DNA of 64,000 nt. Source: JAPOVO01 sp026708165. GTDB lineage: Bacteria; Chloroflexota; UBA11872; VXNJ01. The notes beneath the pieces are model-generated. The model did no database searches, was not told the origin of the DNA, and saw only the letters and a program-made list of their open reading frames with translations. Positions 43,265 to 51,044 of this stretch are shown here, piece after piece. Position 1 is the stretch's first letter; each line of letters starts with the position of its first letter. The translations under genes were made by a program, and so were the position numbers. The stretch is taken from the NCBI GenBank assembly GCA_965208775.1, contig OZ242360.1, positions 930,001-994,000 on the forward strand. Reading direction: 5' to 3'.

Positions 43265-44947
43265 ATGCCCACCATGACCGGCGCGCGTTTTCTGGCCGAG
43301 ACGCTGAACGGCTACCAGGTAACGCACTACTTCTTCATGCCGGTCAGCGTGCCGGAGGCCATGCCCGACCTGGAGCGGCTGGGAATAGCCCGGATCATGG
43401 CGCACAGCGAGAAGGGCGCGGCCTACATGGCCGACGGCTACGCCAGGCTCAGCGGCAAAGTCGGAGTGTGTGGCGCGCAGTCGGTGGGCGCGCTGAACCT
43501 GGCGGCGGGCTTGCAAGACGCGTATCTGGGCTGCTCGCCCGTTATCGCGCTGACCGGACGGGTGCCGCAGATCCAGAAGGACCGCCACGCCTATCAGGAA
43601 GTCGATCACTCTGGACCGTTCTCGGCGGTGACCAAATACAGCGCCAACGTAACCGGGGTGAATGAATTGTCGCGAGCGCTGCGGCAGGCCTTTCGGGAGG
43701 CCACGTCGGGAACTCCCGGACCCGCGCATCTCGACCTGTGGGGCATCTGGGGCGGCGAGGTAATGACGGGCGAGGCCGATCTCGAGGTCGTGGTCGAGGA
43801 GGCGTTCGTCAGGGTGCCCGCATCGCGACCGGAACCCGACGACGCGTCGGTGCGGGCCGCGGCTGAGGCGCTCGCAGGGGCGGCGCGACCGGTTATCGTC
43901 GCGGGCGGCGGCGTCAGGGCTTCGGGCGCACGCGCGGAGCTGATCGAGCTTGCCGAGCGGCTGCAAATACCGGTCGCGACCTCGCTGAACGCAAAGGAGA
44001 CGTTCCCGTCCGATCACCCGCTGGCGCTTGGCACGCCGGGGAGGTACTCGCGGGCCTGCGCCAACCAGGCGTTGGCCGAAGCGGACCTCGTGTTCTTCGT
44101 CGGCAGCCATACCGGCGGGCAGGTGACGAACGAATGGCGGCTCCCGCGCAGTGGCACGCGGGTTATCCAGCTTGACATCAATGCCGCCGAGCTGGGCCGG
44201 TCATTCCCAATCGAAGCAGGCATTCACGCTGACGCGGCGGCCGGTCTGCGGCGCGTCATCGACCATACGGTCGGACTCGACCAAGCGGCGGACGCGGCCC
44301 GCGGCCGGTGGACGGAGCGGGTCCGGGACCTTGTCGACGCATGGCGCGAGAGCGTATCGGCGCTCGCGTCTTCCGACAAGCTGCCGATGCGTCCCGAAAG
44401 GCTATGCGCGGAACTGACGAGGCTTTTGCCGAAAGACGCGGTGCTCGTCTCGGATACCGGTCACGCGGGTATCTGGACCGGGACGATGGTCGACTTCACG
44501 TCGCCGGATCAGAGCTACATACGCTGCGCGGGCTCGCTCGGCTGGGCGCTGCCCGCGGCGATGGGCGCCAAGTGCGCCGCGCCGGAGCGGCCCATTATCT
44601 GCTTCACCGGCGACGGCGGGATGTGGTACCACCTCACCGAGCTGGACACGGCGGCGCGCAACGGCATCCATACCGTCACCGTCGTCAACAACAACGCGTC
44701 GCTGAACCAGGAACAGGCGCTCAACGAGCGCAACTACGGCGGACGCACTCCGGGGTCCGATCAGCTATGGATGCTGACCGACGGCGACTTTGCCTCAATC
44801 GCCGAAACGATGGGCTGCCTGGGATTAACGGTCGAAAGGCCCGCCGATCTCGAAGGCGCGCTCGACCGGGCGCTCTCCGCCGACCGACCCGCCGTGATCG
44901 ACGTCAAGACTGACATCGAAGGCATCCCTCCCGAAACCTGGGATTGA
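43265..44947 (+). CDS. Thiamine diphosphate-dependent enzyme, acetolactate synthase-like
   Basis: 560 residues of the ThDP-dependent carboligase/decarboxylase family. The activating Glu49 is in MAHSEKGAAYMADGYARL; the middle domain has RPVIVAGGGVRASGA; the metal/ThDP motif GDG (449-451) runs to NN (475-476) in VTVVNNNASL. ATG 43265 follows AGGAGAG at 9 bases; the open frame extends 34 codons upstream without family sequence. No small regulatory subunit gene follows, so true IlvB is unlikely. Relatives include oxalyl-CoA decarboxylase, benzoylformate decarboxylase and glyoxylate carboligase. It is divergent from the XDH-subunit unit. Substrate not determinable. Confidence 0.88.
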   Translation: MPTMTGARFLAETLNGYQVTHYFFMPVSVPEAMPDLERLGIARIMAHSEKGAAYMADGYARLSGKVGVCGAQSVGALNLAAGLQDAYLGCSPVIALTGRVPQIQKDRHAYQEVDHSGPFSAVTKYSANVTGVNELSRALRQAFREATSGTPGPAHLDLWGIWGGEVMTGEADLEVVVEEAFVRVPASRPEPDDASVRAAAEALAGAARPVIVAGGGVRASGARAELIELAERLQIPVATSLNAKETFPSDHPLALGTPGRYSRACANQALAEADLVFFVGSHTGGQVTNEWRLPRSGTRVIQLDINAAELGRSFPIEAGIHADAAAGLRRVIDHTVGLDQAADAARGRWTERVRDLVDAWRESVSALASSDKLPMRPERLCAELTRLLPKDAVLVSDTGHAGIWTGTMVDFTSPDQSYIRCAGSLGWALPAAMGAKCAAPERPIICFTGDGGMWYHLTELDTAARNGIHTVTVVNNNASLNQEQALNERNYGGRTPGSDQLWMLTDGDFASIAETMGCLGLTVERPADLEGALDRALSADRPAVIDVKTDIEGIPPETWD

Positions 44948-44979
44948 CCGCGGACTAGCTCGTTGTGAGAGGAGCCGAC

Positions 44980-45801
44980 ATGGGTGACGTAGAAGCGATT
45001 CTGCTCAAGGACATCTGGCAGATCGAGAACCCCCGCGACTACAAGGCCCACTTTGCGCGTAAGCACAGCGGCAAGTACGAACCCCTCGATGACTGGCTGC
45101 AGGACCGGTCGAATTGGGAGAACTGGCAACGTACCCGGCCGGGACATGCAAATATGTTCAATCGTCCCTACATCTTCTCGCTCATGGACTTCTACCACGA
45201 GCGGGATGTCTGGCTCTTCGGCGGCGTTTGGCGCGTCGTGAAGGATCACAAAACCCATTACGAGGTTGAACTCATGGACTTGGGCGAACCCTTTATCGGG
45301 CGACTGAAGCTGTGGGGCCAGCCAAGCCGATTGGCGCGCCAGAATTTCGACCGGCACTACCACGACCTCAAAGTAGTGGAAATCCTCCGTGAGCCGTTTT
45401 CGGGTCGAAAGTTTCCGGGTTACGAGGAGCTCGACGTTTCATTCCGCGAGCTGGAGACGTTGGTTCGCAATGACCGCCTCGACTGGAAGGCGGCCCTAGA
45501 AAGCGTGAAGGGCGTCTACCTGATCACCGATGCCAAGTCCGGCAAGCAATACGTTGGCTCAGCCTACGGCGATCGCGGCGTCTGGTCTCGTTGGCGCGAC
45601 TATGTGAACTCTGGGCACGGTGGAAACAAAGAGATCATCGAGTGGCTCAAGAATCGAGATCTCGACTACTGCCGCGAGAACTTCCATTTCGCTCTGCTGG
45701 AACAGCATCGATTCCACATGCCCGATGACGCGATCATCGGACGCGAATGGTGGTGGAAGAGAGTTCTGTTGAGCCGTGAGTTCGGCCTGAACCGGAACTG
45801 A
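44980..45801 (+). CDS. GIY-YIG nuclease-domain protein with a novel N-terminal region
   Basis: 273 residues from ATG 44980, which has GAGAGGAG 5 bases upstream (a GTG at 44965 is possible). The C-terminal 100 residues carry the GIY-YIG signature: GVYLI (178-182), YVGSA (191-195), Arg in WSRWRDY, Glu256 in GREWWWKRVLL and a terminal GLN, matching the expected E..(W)K..L...LN ending. So a metal-dependent endonuclease fold with all key residues. Residues 1-175 (DYKAHFARKHSG..., VWLFGGVWRVVKDHK, FSGRKFPGYEELDV) are not a domain I recognise but resemble regions seen in stand-alone nucleases of unknown role. No restriction methylase or transposase is nearby. Confidence 0.8.
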   Translation: MGDVEAILLKDIWQIENPRDYKAHFARKHSGKYEPLDDWLQDRSNWENWQRTRPGHANMFNRPYIFSLMDFYHERDVWLFGGVWRVVKDHKTHYEVELMDLGEPFIGRLKLWGQPSRLARQNFDRHYHDLKVVEILREPFSGRKFPGYEELDVSFRELETLVRNDRLDWKAALESVKGVYLITDAKSGKQYVGSAYGDRGVWSRWRDYVNSGHGGNKEIIEWLKNRDLDYCRENFHFALLEQHRFHMPDDAIIGREWWWKRVLLSREFGLNRN

Positions 45802-45944
45802 GAGAACAGTTGCGGCGTTCCGAGTGCGATCCTCTGGATAGCCGGCTGACGCAGCAGGGGCGGTTGGCGCCCCCCTGCGGCGGCAGATGCGCGATTTATC
45901 GGGATGGTGGGCCGGTTGGCGACTCCTCGTTTTCATGAACTTTT

Positions 45945-46079
45945 TGAAAATCACCCTGTGAACTTTGAAAATCGGGGTGTTTGACGATAATCGGGTCATT
46001 CGGGCGGGGGGAAGCGAGCGGGTTTGGTGGATAAAGTGGAAATTACCCTGCGGTGAGTGGAAAACGGGTATTTGACGAT
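45945..46079. repeat. Imperfect direct repeat, two ~44-base copies 92 bases apart
   Basis: Copy A (45945-45988) and copy B (46037-46079) share TGAAAAT(C/T)ACCCTG, then after about 8 variable bases GGAAAA or TGAAAA, then CGGGT and TTTGACGAT. Identity is clear over roughly three quarters of the positions. The intervening 48 bases are G-rich and unrelated. Looks like an old tandem duplication or two binding sites rather than a CRISPR, since only two copies exist. Confidence 0.6.
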
Positions 46080-46106
46080 GGCGTGAACACGGTATACGGG
46101 AAAACG

Positions 46107-46134
46107 TTGATTCCCGCCTGCGTGGGAGTCACGG
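46107..46134. repeat. REP-like palindromic element (ATTCCCGCCTGCGTGGGAGT)
   Basis: ATTCCCGCCTGCGTGGGAGT is close to its own reverse complement (ACTCCCACGCAGGCGGGAAT). It resembles a widespread class of dispersed bacterial palindromes with a CATTCCCGCG...GCGGGAATGAC core. Here it is a single, slightly degenerate copy within the spacer before the PhyH gene at 46210. It could fold into a stem-loop in RNA upstream of that gene. Confidence 0.5.
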
Positions 46135-46209
46135 TCCGGTTGGCGCGCCTAGCTATAATCCGCACAAGTGGTACGTCAATGCCGGAAGCTGCGGGGGTGA
46201 TCGGTATAC

Positions 46210-47016
46210 ATGAACGTTCTGAGCCAGCAGCAGGTCGATTTTTTCAACGAGAACGGGTTTCTGCGGATTCCGGGAGTCTATGACGCCGACGAGGTCGGGT
46301 GGCTCTCGGACGAGCTTGAGCGCCTGATGGAGGAGTGGGCGATCGAGGGGCCTGGCTGGCGCGGCCCCTGGCGCGAGGTCTACATGACCGCCGAGGAGGA
46401 CGAAAAATCGATCCTCACCGCCATGCACGACCTGCAGCTCTACTCGGAGGCGTACCAGCGGGCGGTTGTAAACGACACACTGACGGGAGCCATAGCCGAC
46501 ATCCTGGGGCCGAATATCGAGCTGCACCACTCCACGCTGCACGCCAAGGCGCCCGAGACCGGCACGCCGTTTCCGATGCACCAGGACCATCCCTTCTACC
46601 CGCACGAGGGACCGGCGTTCATCGACGCGATCATCCACATCGACGCGGCCACCGAGGAGAACGGATGCCTCAAGTTCCTGGCCGGCAGCCACAAGCTGGG
46701 ACCACTCCAGCACATTCGTGGAGAAGCGGGACACAACCTCCCTACCGACGTCTACAGGATCGAGGATGCGGTCTCGGTACCCGCCGACGCCGGCGACGTG
46801 GTTCTGTTCAGCTACCAGACGGTGCACGGATCGTCGCTCAACCGGACCGACCGCTGGCGGCGGCTGGTCCGCGTAGGCTACCGCGATCCCGACAACCTGC
46901 AGATCGCCGGTCAGTCGGTGGGCCGTCCTGGAGTTATAGTCCGAGGCCAGAAGCGCAACCGCGGCCTGGACGATCCGCTGGCCCGAGAGCGGGCGGCTCA
47001 AATGGCCCAGGCCTGA
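46210..47016 (+). CDS. Phytanoyl-CoA dioxygenase (PhyH) family oxygenase 5
   Basis: 268-residue Fe(II)/2-oxoglutarate oxygenase. His124 and Asp126 (FPMHQDHPFYP), distal His206 (YQTVHGSSLN) and the basic run RWRRLVRVGY (2-oxoglutarate Arg) give a complete site; NGCLKFLAGSHKLG is canonical. ATG 46210 follows GGGGGTGA. It is the first of two adjacent PhyH genes on this strand, 61 bases apart, presumably co-transcribed. The pattern differs from copies 2 and 3 enough to suggest a separate substrate. Confidence 0.92.
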   Translation: MNVLSQQQVDFFNENGFLRIPGVYDADEVGWLSDELERLMEEWAIEGPGWRGPWREVYMTAEEDEKSILTAMHDLQLYSEAYQRAVVNDTLTGAIADILGPNIELHHSTLHAKAPETGTPFPMHQDHPFYPHEGPAFIDAIIHIDAATEENGCLKFLAGSHKLGPLQHIRGEAGHNLPTDVYRIEDAVSVPADAGDVVLFSYQTVHGSSLNRTDRWRRLVRVGYRDPDNLQIAGQSVGRPGVIVRGQKRNRGLDDPLARERAAQMAQA

Positions 47017-47077
47017 TACGGGGCGCTTTCAGAGGCCACATGTTCGTGCACGGCGGAACCGATCAGGGAGGTCCGAG

Positions 47078-48100
47078 GTGAGCGAAGTTCAACCGTTCCT
47101 GGATTCCACCGGTGTGATCGGCCACGCCGACGAAGCCCGCGCGCGCATGGACCGCGACGGCTATCTCTTCGTCCGAGACCTCTTGCCGGCAGAGCTGCTC
47201 GAAGACCTTCGAAGACAATTCATCGGGGTGCTGCGCGAGGCCGGCTGGATAATGGCCGACGCGCCGCCTGACGACCCAATTGCCAACCTCGACGCGTTCG
47301 CCGTCGAGCCGGAGCCGGCCTACATGGCCGTCTACAACCGGCTGTATCAGCTGCCCGCTTTTCACGCCATCCAGCACCGCGAGGAGCTGATGGGGACGAT
47401 GCGGCGGTTGCTCGGCGCGCCGGTGATGCCGCATCCGCGCGTCATCGCCCGGATCATGTTCCCAAAACGCACCGCGCACACGACGCCCGCGCATCAGGAC
47501 TTCGTGCCGGTGCAGGGGGCCGTCGACACGGTCACCGCGTGGATACCGCTCAGCGACCTACCGGTCGAGATGGGCGGACTCCAGGTCGCGGCGGGTTCGC
47601 ACCGCCACGGCGTGTACGACTTCGTGCCCTCGCTGGGCGCGGGCGGTATGGCCATCACCGATCCGCTCGAAGGCGCCTGGAGGGGCGGTCCCTTCCGGCA
47701 AGGCGACGCGCTGCTGTTTCACAGCATGACGGCGCATCGCGGCGCGCCCGCGGCCAGCGACAGGCTCCGCCTTTCCATAGACCTGCGGTTTCAGCGCCGC
47801 GCCGACCCGATAGTGGCGAGCAGCCTTGAGCCGCACGACCGGGAAATCGCCTGGGAGGAAGTCTACGCGGGCTGGTCGCCCGGCCGGCATCAGTATTTCT
47901 GGCGCGACTGGGACCTCACGGTCGTCGACTTCGACGGGCAGTACAACGAGAAGCGCGACGCAATGGCCTTCGAGCTTGCCGCCAGGGGCGACGAGACCGC
48001 CCGCGCCGCCCTTCTGCGCATCGTCGCCCGCAATCCCGACCCCGCGGAGCAGGAGAGAGCCGCCGCCGCGCTTGCCTCGCTCGACGCCGGGTCGTCCTGA
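47078..48100 (+). CDS. Phytanoyl-CoA dioxygenase (PhyH) family oxygenase 6, with C-terminal extension
   Basis: 340 residues, longer than the usual 260-300. His139 and Asp141 (TPAHQDFVPVQG), distal His220 (SMTAHRGAPA) and Arg231 (RLRLSIDLRF) are in place. After about residue 240 an extra 100 residues follow; their last 35 (ARAALLRIVARNPDPAEQERAAAALASL in two halves: ARAALLRIVARN and AEQERAAAALASL) look like one HEAT-type helical pair. GTG 47078 follows GGGAGG. The stop is 29 bases from a convergent gene across a TATATATAGG run. Confidence 0.9.
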   Translation: MSEVQPFLDSTGVIGHADEARARMDRDGYLFVRDLLPAELLEDLRRQFIGVLREAGWIMADAPPDDPIANLDAFAVEPEPAYMAVYNRLYQLPAFHAIQHREELMGTMRRLLGAPVMPHPRVIARIMFPKRTAHTTPAHQDFVPVQGAVDTVTAWIPLSDLPVEMGGLQVAAGSHRHGVYDFVPSLGAGGMAITDPLEGAWRGGPFRQGDALLFHSMTAHRGAPAASDRLRLSIDLRFQRRADPIVASSLEPHDREIAWEEVYAGWSPGRHQYFWRDWDLTVVDFDGQYNEKRDAMAFELAARGDETARAALLRIVARNPDPAEQERAAAALASLDAGSS

Positions 48101-48129
48101 TCTTTCTATCTATATATAGGACGCCCGAC

Positions 48130-49152
48130 TCAGGTTGGGACGGATAGCCGGCCGATCCAGCCGTCGCCCCGGCCGCCGAAGGCTCCGTTCAGCCCTATAT
48201 AGCAGTTGCCGTTCGGCCCGAACGCCATCGCGGTCGGAAACGGCAGTCCCTCGGCCAGCACTTCGGTACGCCGTCCCGAGCCTCGCAGCAGGCGTCCGCT
48301 ATCGAACTCGTAGAATCCGGGCCTGTCGATCGCGAAAGCCTGTGAGAACTCCAGCGCATGGAGGCGGCCCGCCGCGTCGAACGCAACGTCGATGGCCATC
48401 GTCAGGCCGAGCATGGCCGGTTCGATCTGCCCCTGCCCGTCGATTCGGGCCACCCAGCTCGACCGCTTGATATGCGGCCGTCGCGTGAACATCGCGACGT
48501 AGGCCTGGCCGTCGGGGCCGAAGTCGATCCCGGTCGGTACCTGGTCCGTCCCCATCGCCTCTGCCACGTTTACGACCCGCTCGCGATTTCGACCGTTCGG
48601 CGAGACGCGCATGATGTCGTTCGTCTCGCTGTCCACGATCCAAAGCCAACCGTCCGGCGCGAAGGCCATGTCGAAGGGGTTCCTGAGCGCCAGGATGTCG
48701 ATGATCGTGTCGGACATCACGCCGAGGTCGTTGAACGAATGGAGCGGCACGTCCGGCTCGAGAATCAGCACCTTTTGGAACGGGTCGCCCTCACCCTGTC
48801 CCATGAGCAGCAGAATCTCGTCGCCGCGCGGCAGGACCGACGACAGCCCGACGTTTTCGCCTTCAGGATCGAACCCGTATGGCAGACGGTCGATGAGCAC
48901 GGTCTTGACTCCGCGGGGATCGATGCGCGTGACGCGTCCGGTCGGCTCTTCGCCGGTGCCGTAGCCGGCTTCAGCGACCAGAAGATTGCCCGCAGCGTCA
49001 AACGCGATGCCGCGCGGATTGTTCAGCCCTCCGGCGAACCGGTCCAGGTCCACCAACGAAACGGCCGTCGAGCCGCAGGCCGCGAGACCGGCTCCCGCCG
49101 CCGCGGCCATCGCGCCGTAAATGAGCTTCCGGCGCGTGAAGCGGCGGTTCAA
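48130..49152 (-). CDS. Secreted beta-propeller lipoprotein (ScyD/ScyE-like NHL type), Tat-type signal
   Basis: 340 residues. The N-terminus has a twin-arginine FTRRKLIYG motif, an alanine-rich h-region and an LAAC lipobox with Cys26, so it is probably an exported lipoprotein. The mature part is a six-bladed propeller of the ScyD/ScyE or NHL kind: NPRGIAFDAAGNLLVAEAG, NPFDMAFAPDGWLWIVDS, VPTGIDFGPDGQAYVAMF, AIDVAFDAAGRLHALEF, FPTAMAFGPNGNCYIGLN repeat the G-x-x-F-x(2)-G-x-L/Y blade motif. The start is TTG 49152 and has no clear Shine-Dalgarno site. The 290 bases upstream (49153-49442) hold nothing recognisable. Ligand unknown. Confidence 0.87.
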   Translation of the reverse strand: MNRRFTRRKLIYGAMAAAAGAGLAACGSTAVSLVDLDRFAGGLNNPRGIAFDAAGNLLVAEAGYGTGEEPTGRVTRIDPRGVKTVLIDRLPYGFDPEGENVGLSSVLPRGDEILLLMGQGEGDPFQKVLILEPDVPLHSFNDLGVMSDTIIDILALRNPFDMAFAPDGWLWIVDSETNDIMRVSPNGRNRERVVNVAEAMGTDQVPTGIDFGPDGQAYVAMFTRRPHIKRSSWVARIDGQGQIEPAMLGLTMAIDVAFDAAGRLHALEFSQAFAIDRPGFYEFDSGRLLRGSGRRTEVLAEGLPFPTAMAFGPNGNCYIGLNGAFGGRGDGWIGRLSVPT

Positions 49153-49442
49153 TAACGAGTGGGAACGAATTTCGATGCTCCGTTCGCGGGATTAGGCGTA
49201 GTCGACCTATAGGTGACCACACCTAGTTTAAGTTCGCCGTATTGAGTCGGGTGACCGGCGGTCGGAGATAGAACGTCGCCTCCGACGGTGGAAGACGCTG
49301 GGACGATCAGGCTATGACACAGAAGACGAAGCAGACCATAGCGCCGATCCGCGCCGCTGACCGTATCATTCGTTCCAGATCATATTGAGCGGACCTCGAA
49401 GAAGGCGACGCAGGTCCGACCGCATTCGGAGGAACATCACCA

Positions 49443-50222
49443 ATGGAAGGCTCTCGAGAGCGCCTTAGCCGGGTAAGGGCGGCGTGGAGTCGCGGTGAGG
49501 CAGCGCTGGGCGCGGTGTTGACCATGCCGAGCATCCAGATGGCCCAGGCCATCGCCCGGATGGGGTTCGACTGGGTCGTGGTCGACATGGAGCACTACCC
49601 GATGGACACCCGCGACGTGCACGAGACCATCGCCGCGATGGCAGGCGCCGACGTGACGCCGCTCGTGCGGGTCCACTGGAACGAGCACTGGCTGGCCAAG
49701 CCCGCGCTCGACGCCGGCGCGCTGGGGATCGTGTTCCCGATGATCCGCAACCGGGACGAAGCCGAGGCGGCCGTGGCGGCGGTCAGGTATCCGCCGGAGG
49801 GCGTGCGCGGATGGGGTCCTACCTACGCCCAGCTGCGCTGGAATCTCGGCCTGGAGGAGTATGCGCGGCTGGCGAACGAGGAAATCGTCACGGTCGCACT
49901 CATCGAGCACGGCGACGCCGTCCGAAACATCCGCGCGATAGCCGAAACTCCCGGACTCGACGTGGCGTTCATAGCGCCCTCCGACCTGGCCGCGACGCTG
50001 GGACACCTCGGCGACCCTCAACACCCGGAGGTTCGCGAGGCCGTCGCGGAGATCGAGCGGGCCGTTCTGGAGACCGACGCCGTTCTGGGCGGAGTAGCCC
50101 TGTCGCCGGAGGCCGCGACGCAAATGATCGAGCGCGGCTATCGATTCCTGAACCTGGGGGCGGACATCAGCCTTCTGCGCAACGCGGCGTCCACTCTGCT
50201 CGATTCCATACGAGGCGATTGA
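49443..50222 (+). CDS. HpcH/HpaI-type class II pyruvate aldolase
   Basis: 259-residue TIM-barrel aldolase/lyase of the HpcH/HpaI family, which cleaves or forms C-C bonds between pyruvate (or oxaloacetate-like) and aldehydes. Catalytic candidates are His51 in VDMEHYPMD, Arg76 in LVRVHWN, metal ligands Glu155 (ALIEHGDAV) and Asp181 (APSDLAATLG). The RYPPEGVRGWGP motif is the usual arginine-rich loop. ATG 49443 follows GGAGGAA at 8 bases. It is followed 49 bases later by an SDR gene on the same strand, which could oxidise or reduce the aldolase product. Confidence 0.92.
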   Translation: MEGSRERLSRVRAAWSRGEAALGAVLTMPSIQMAQAIARMGFDWVVVDMEHYPMDTRDVHETIAAMAGADVTPLVRVHWNEHWLAKPALDAGALGIVFPMIRNRDEAEAAVAAVRYPPEGVRGWGPTYAQLRWNLGLEEYARLANEEIVTVALIEHGDAVRNIRAIAETPGLDVAFIAPSDLAATLGHLGDPQHPEVREAVAEIERAVLETDAVLGGVALSPEAATQMIERGYRFLNLGADISLLRNAASTLLDSIRGD

Positions 50223-50271
50223 TCGGCGCGGAAGTGGTTACCAAGTCTTATCGGAGAGGCACGGCGGGCTC

Positions 50272-51033
50272 ATGAATCGGCTTGAAGGCAAGGTGGCGCT
50301 TATCACCGGCGCAGGCATGGGGATCGGGCGCGAAGCGGCGGTCATGTTCGCATCGGAAGGCGCGCGGATCGTCGTGGCCGACATCAACGAAGAAGCCGCC
50401 CAAGAGACGGTCGGGCTAATCAAAGACGCCGGCGGCGGAGCGGTCGCCGCGATCGGGGACGTTGCGAGCGAGGACGACGTGCGGCGGATGGTCGAGGAGG
50501 GCGTCGAGGCTTTCGGAGAGCTGACCGTGCTCTACGGCAATGCGGGAGTTCTATGGAAAGACAGGGACCGCTCGGTGCTGGAGACCGACGAAAAGTGGTG
50601 GGACAGGGTGATGGACATCAACCTCAAGTCGGCGTTCTGGCTGTGCAAGTACGGCGTCCCGCACCTGAAGCGCGCGGGCGGCGGCTCGATCATTCTGGCC
50701 GGTTCGGTCTCGGCGCTCGCCGGATTCACCCGCGCCCAGGACGCCTACACGGCTGCCAAGGGAGCGCTGATCTCTCTGAGCAAATCGCTGGCGATCCAGT
50801 TCGCGCCGGACAACATTCGCTGCAACATCATCCATCCGGGCATAGTCGATACACCGCTGCAAGCGCCATATCTGACGGACGAGATACGCGAGGAGTTCAA
50901 GTCGTCGATTCCGCTGGGGCGGATAGCGCAGCCGCGCGAGATCGCCAACGCGGCACTGTTCCTGGCATCGGACCAGGCCTCTTACGTCACCGGCGCGGAG
51001 CTAATCGTAGACGGCGGGTTCATGGCGCAATAG
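50272..51033 (+). CDS. Short-chain dehydrogenase/reductase, FabG-like (classical SDR) 1
   Basis: 253-residue classical SDR. Nucleotide-binding TGAGMGIG (12-19), NAG at 90-92 (YGNAGVL), catalytic Ser145/Ser147 region (LAGSVSAL), Tyr159 and Lys163 in AYTAAKG, and HPGIVDTPL give a complete fold. Ends SYVTGAELIVDGGFMAQ. ATG 50272 with GGAGAGG upstream. Downstream of the HpcH aldolase; convergent with the DUF6807 gene 11 bases away. NAD(P)-dependent alcohol/ketone interconversion; substrate unknown. Confidence 0.92.
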   Translation: MNRLEGKVALITGAGMGIGREAAVMFASEGARIVVADINEEAAQETVGLIKDAGGGAVAAIGDVASEDDVRRMVEEGVEAFGELTVLYGNAGVLWKDRDRSVLETDEKWWDRVMDINLKSAFWLCKYGVPHLKRAGGGSIILAGSVSALAGFTRAQDAYTAAKGALISLSKSLAIQFAPDNIRCNIIHPGIVDTPLQAPYLTDEIREEFKSSIPLGRIAQPREIANAALFLASDQASYVTGAELIVDGGFMAQ

Positions 51034-51044
51034 CCGCCGCGCCG

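Larger units (their letters stand above)
45802..46209. other. 408-base gene-free spacer with repeats and a hairpin
   Basis: This is the longest spacer in the window and holds no convincing gene. From left to right it has a GC hairpin (45854-45878, arms GCAGGGG and CCCCTGC) just after the GIY-YIG gene, a pair of diverged direct repeats (45945-45988 and 46037-46079), and a palindrome-like GATTCCCGCC...GGGAGTC element (46107-46134). The promoter of the following PhyH gene must also lie here. Base composition is locally more A/T-rich than the neighbours around 45930-46080. Confidence 0.6.

Noticed and set aside
45945..46079. Possible mini-CRISPR array
   Set aside because: Only two copies, imperfect, with a 48-base spacer and no cas genes nearby.
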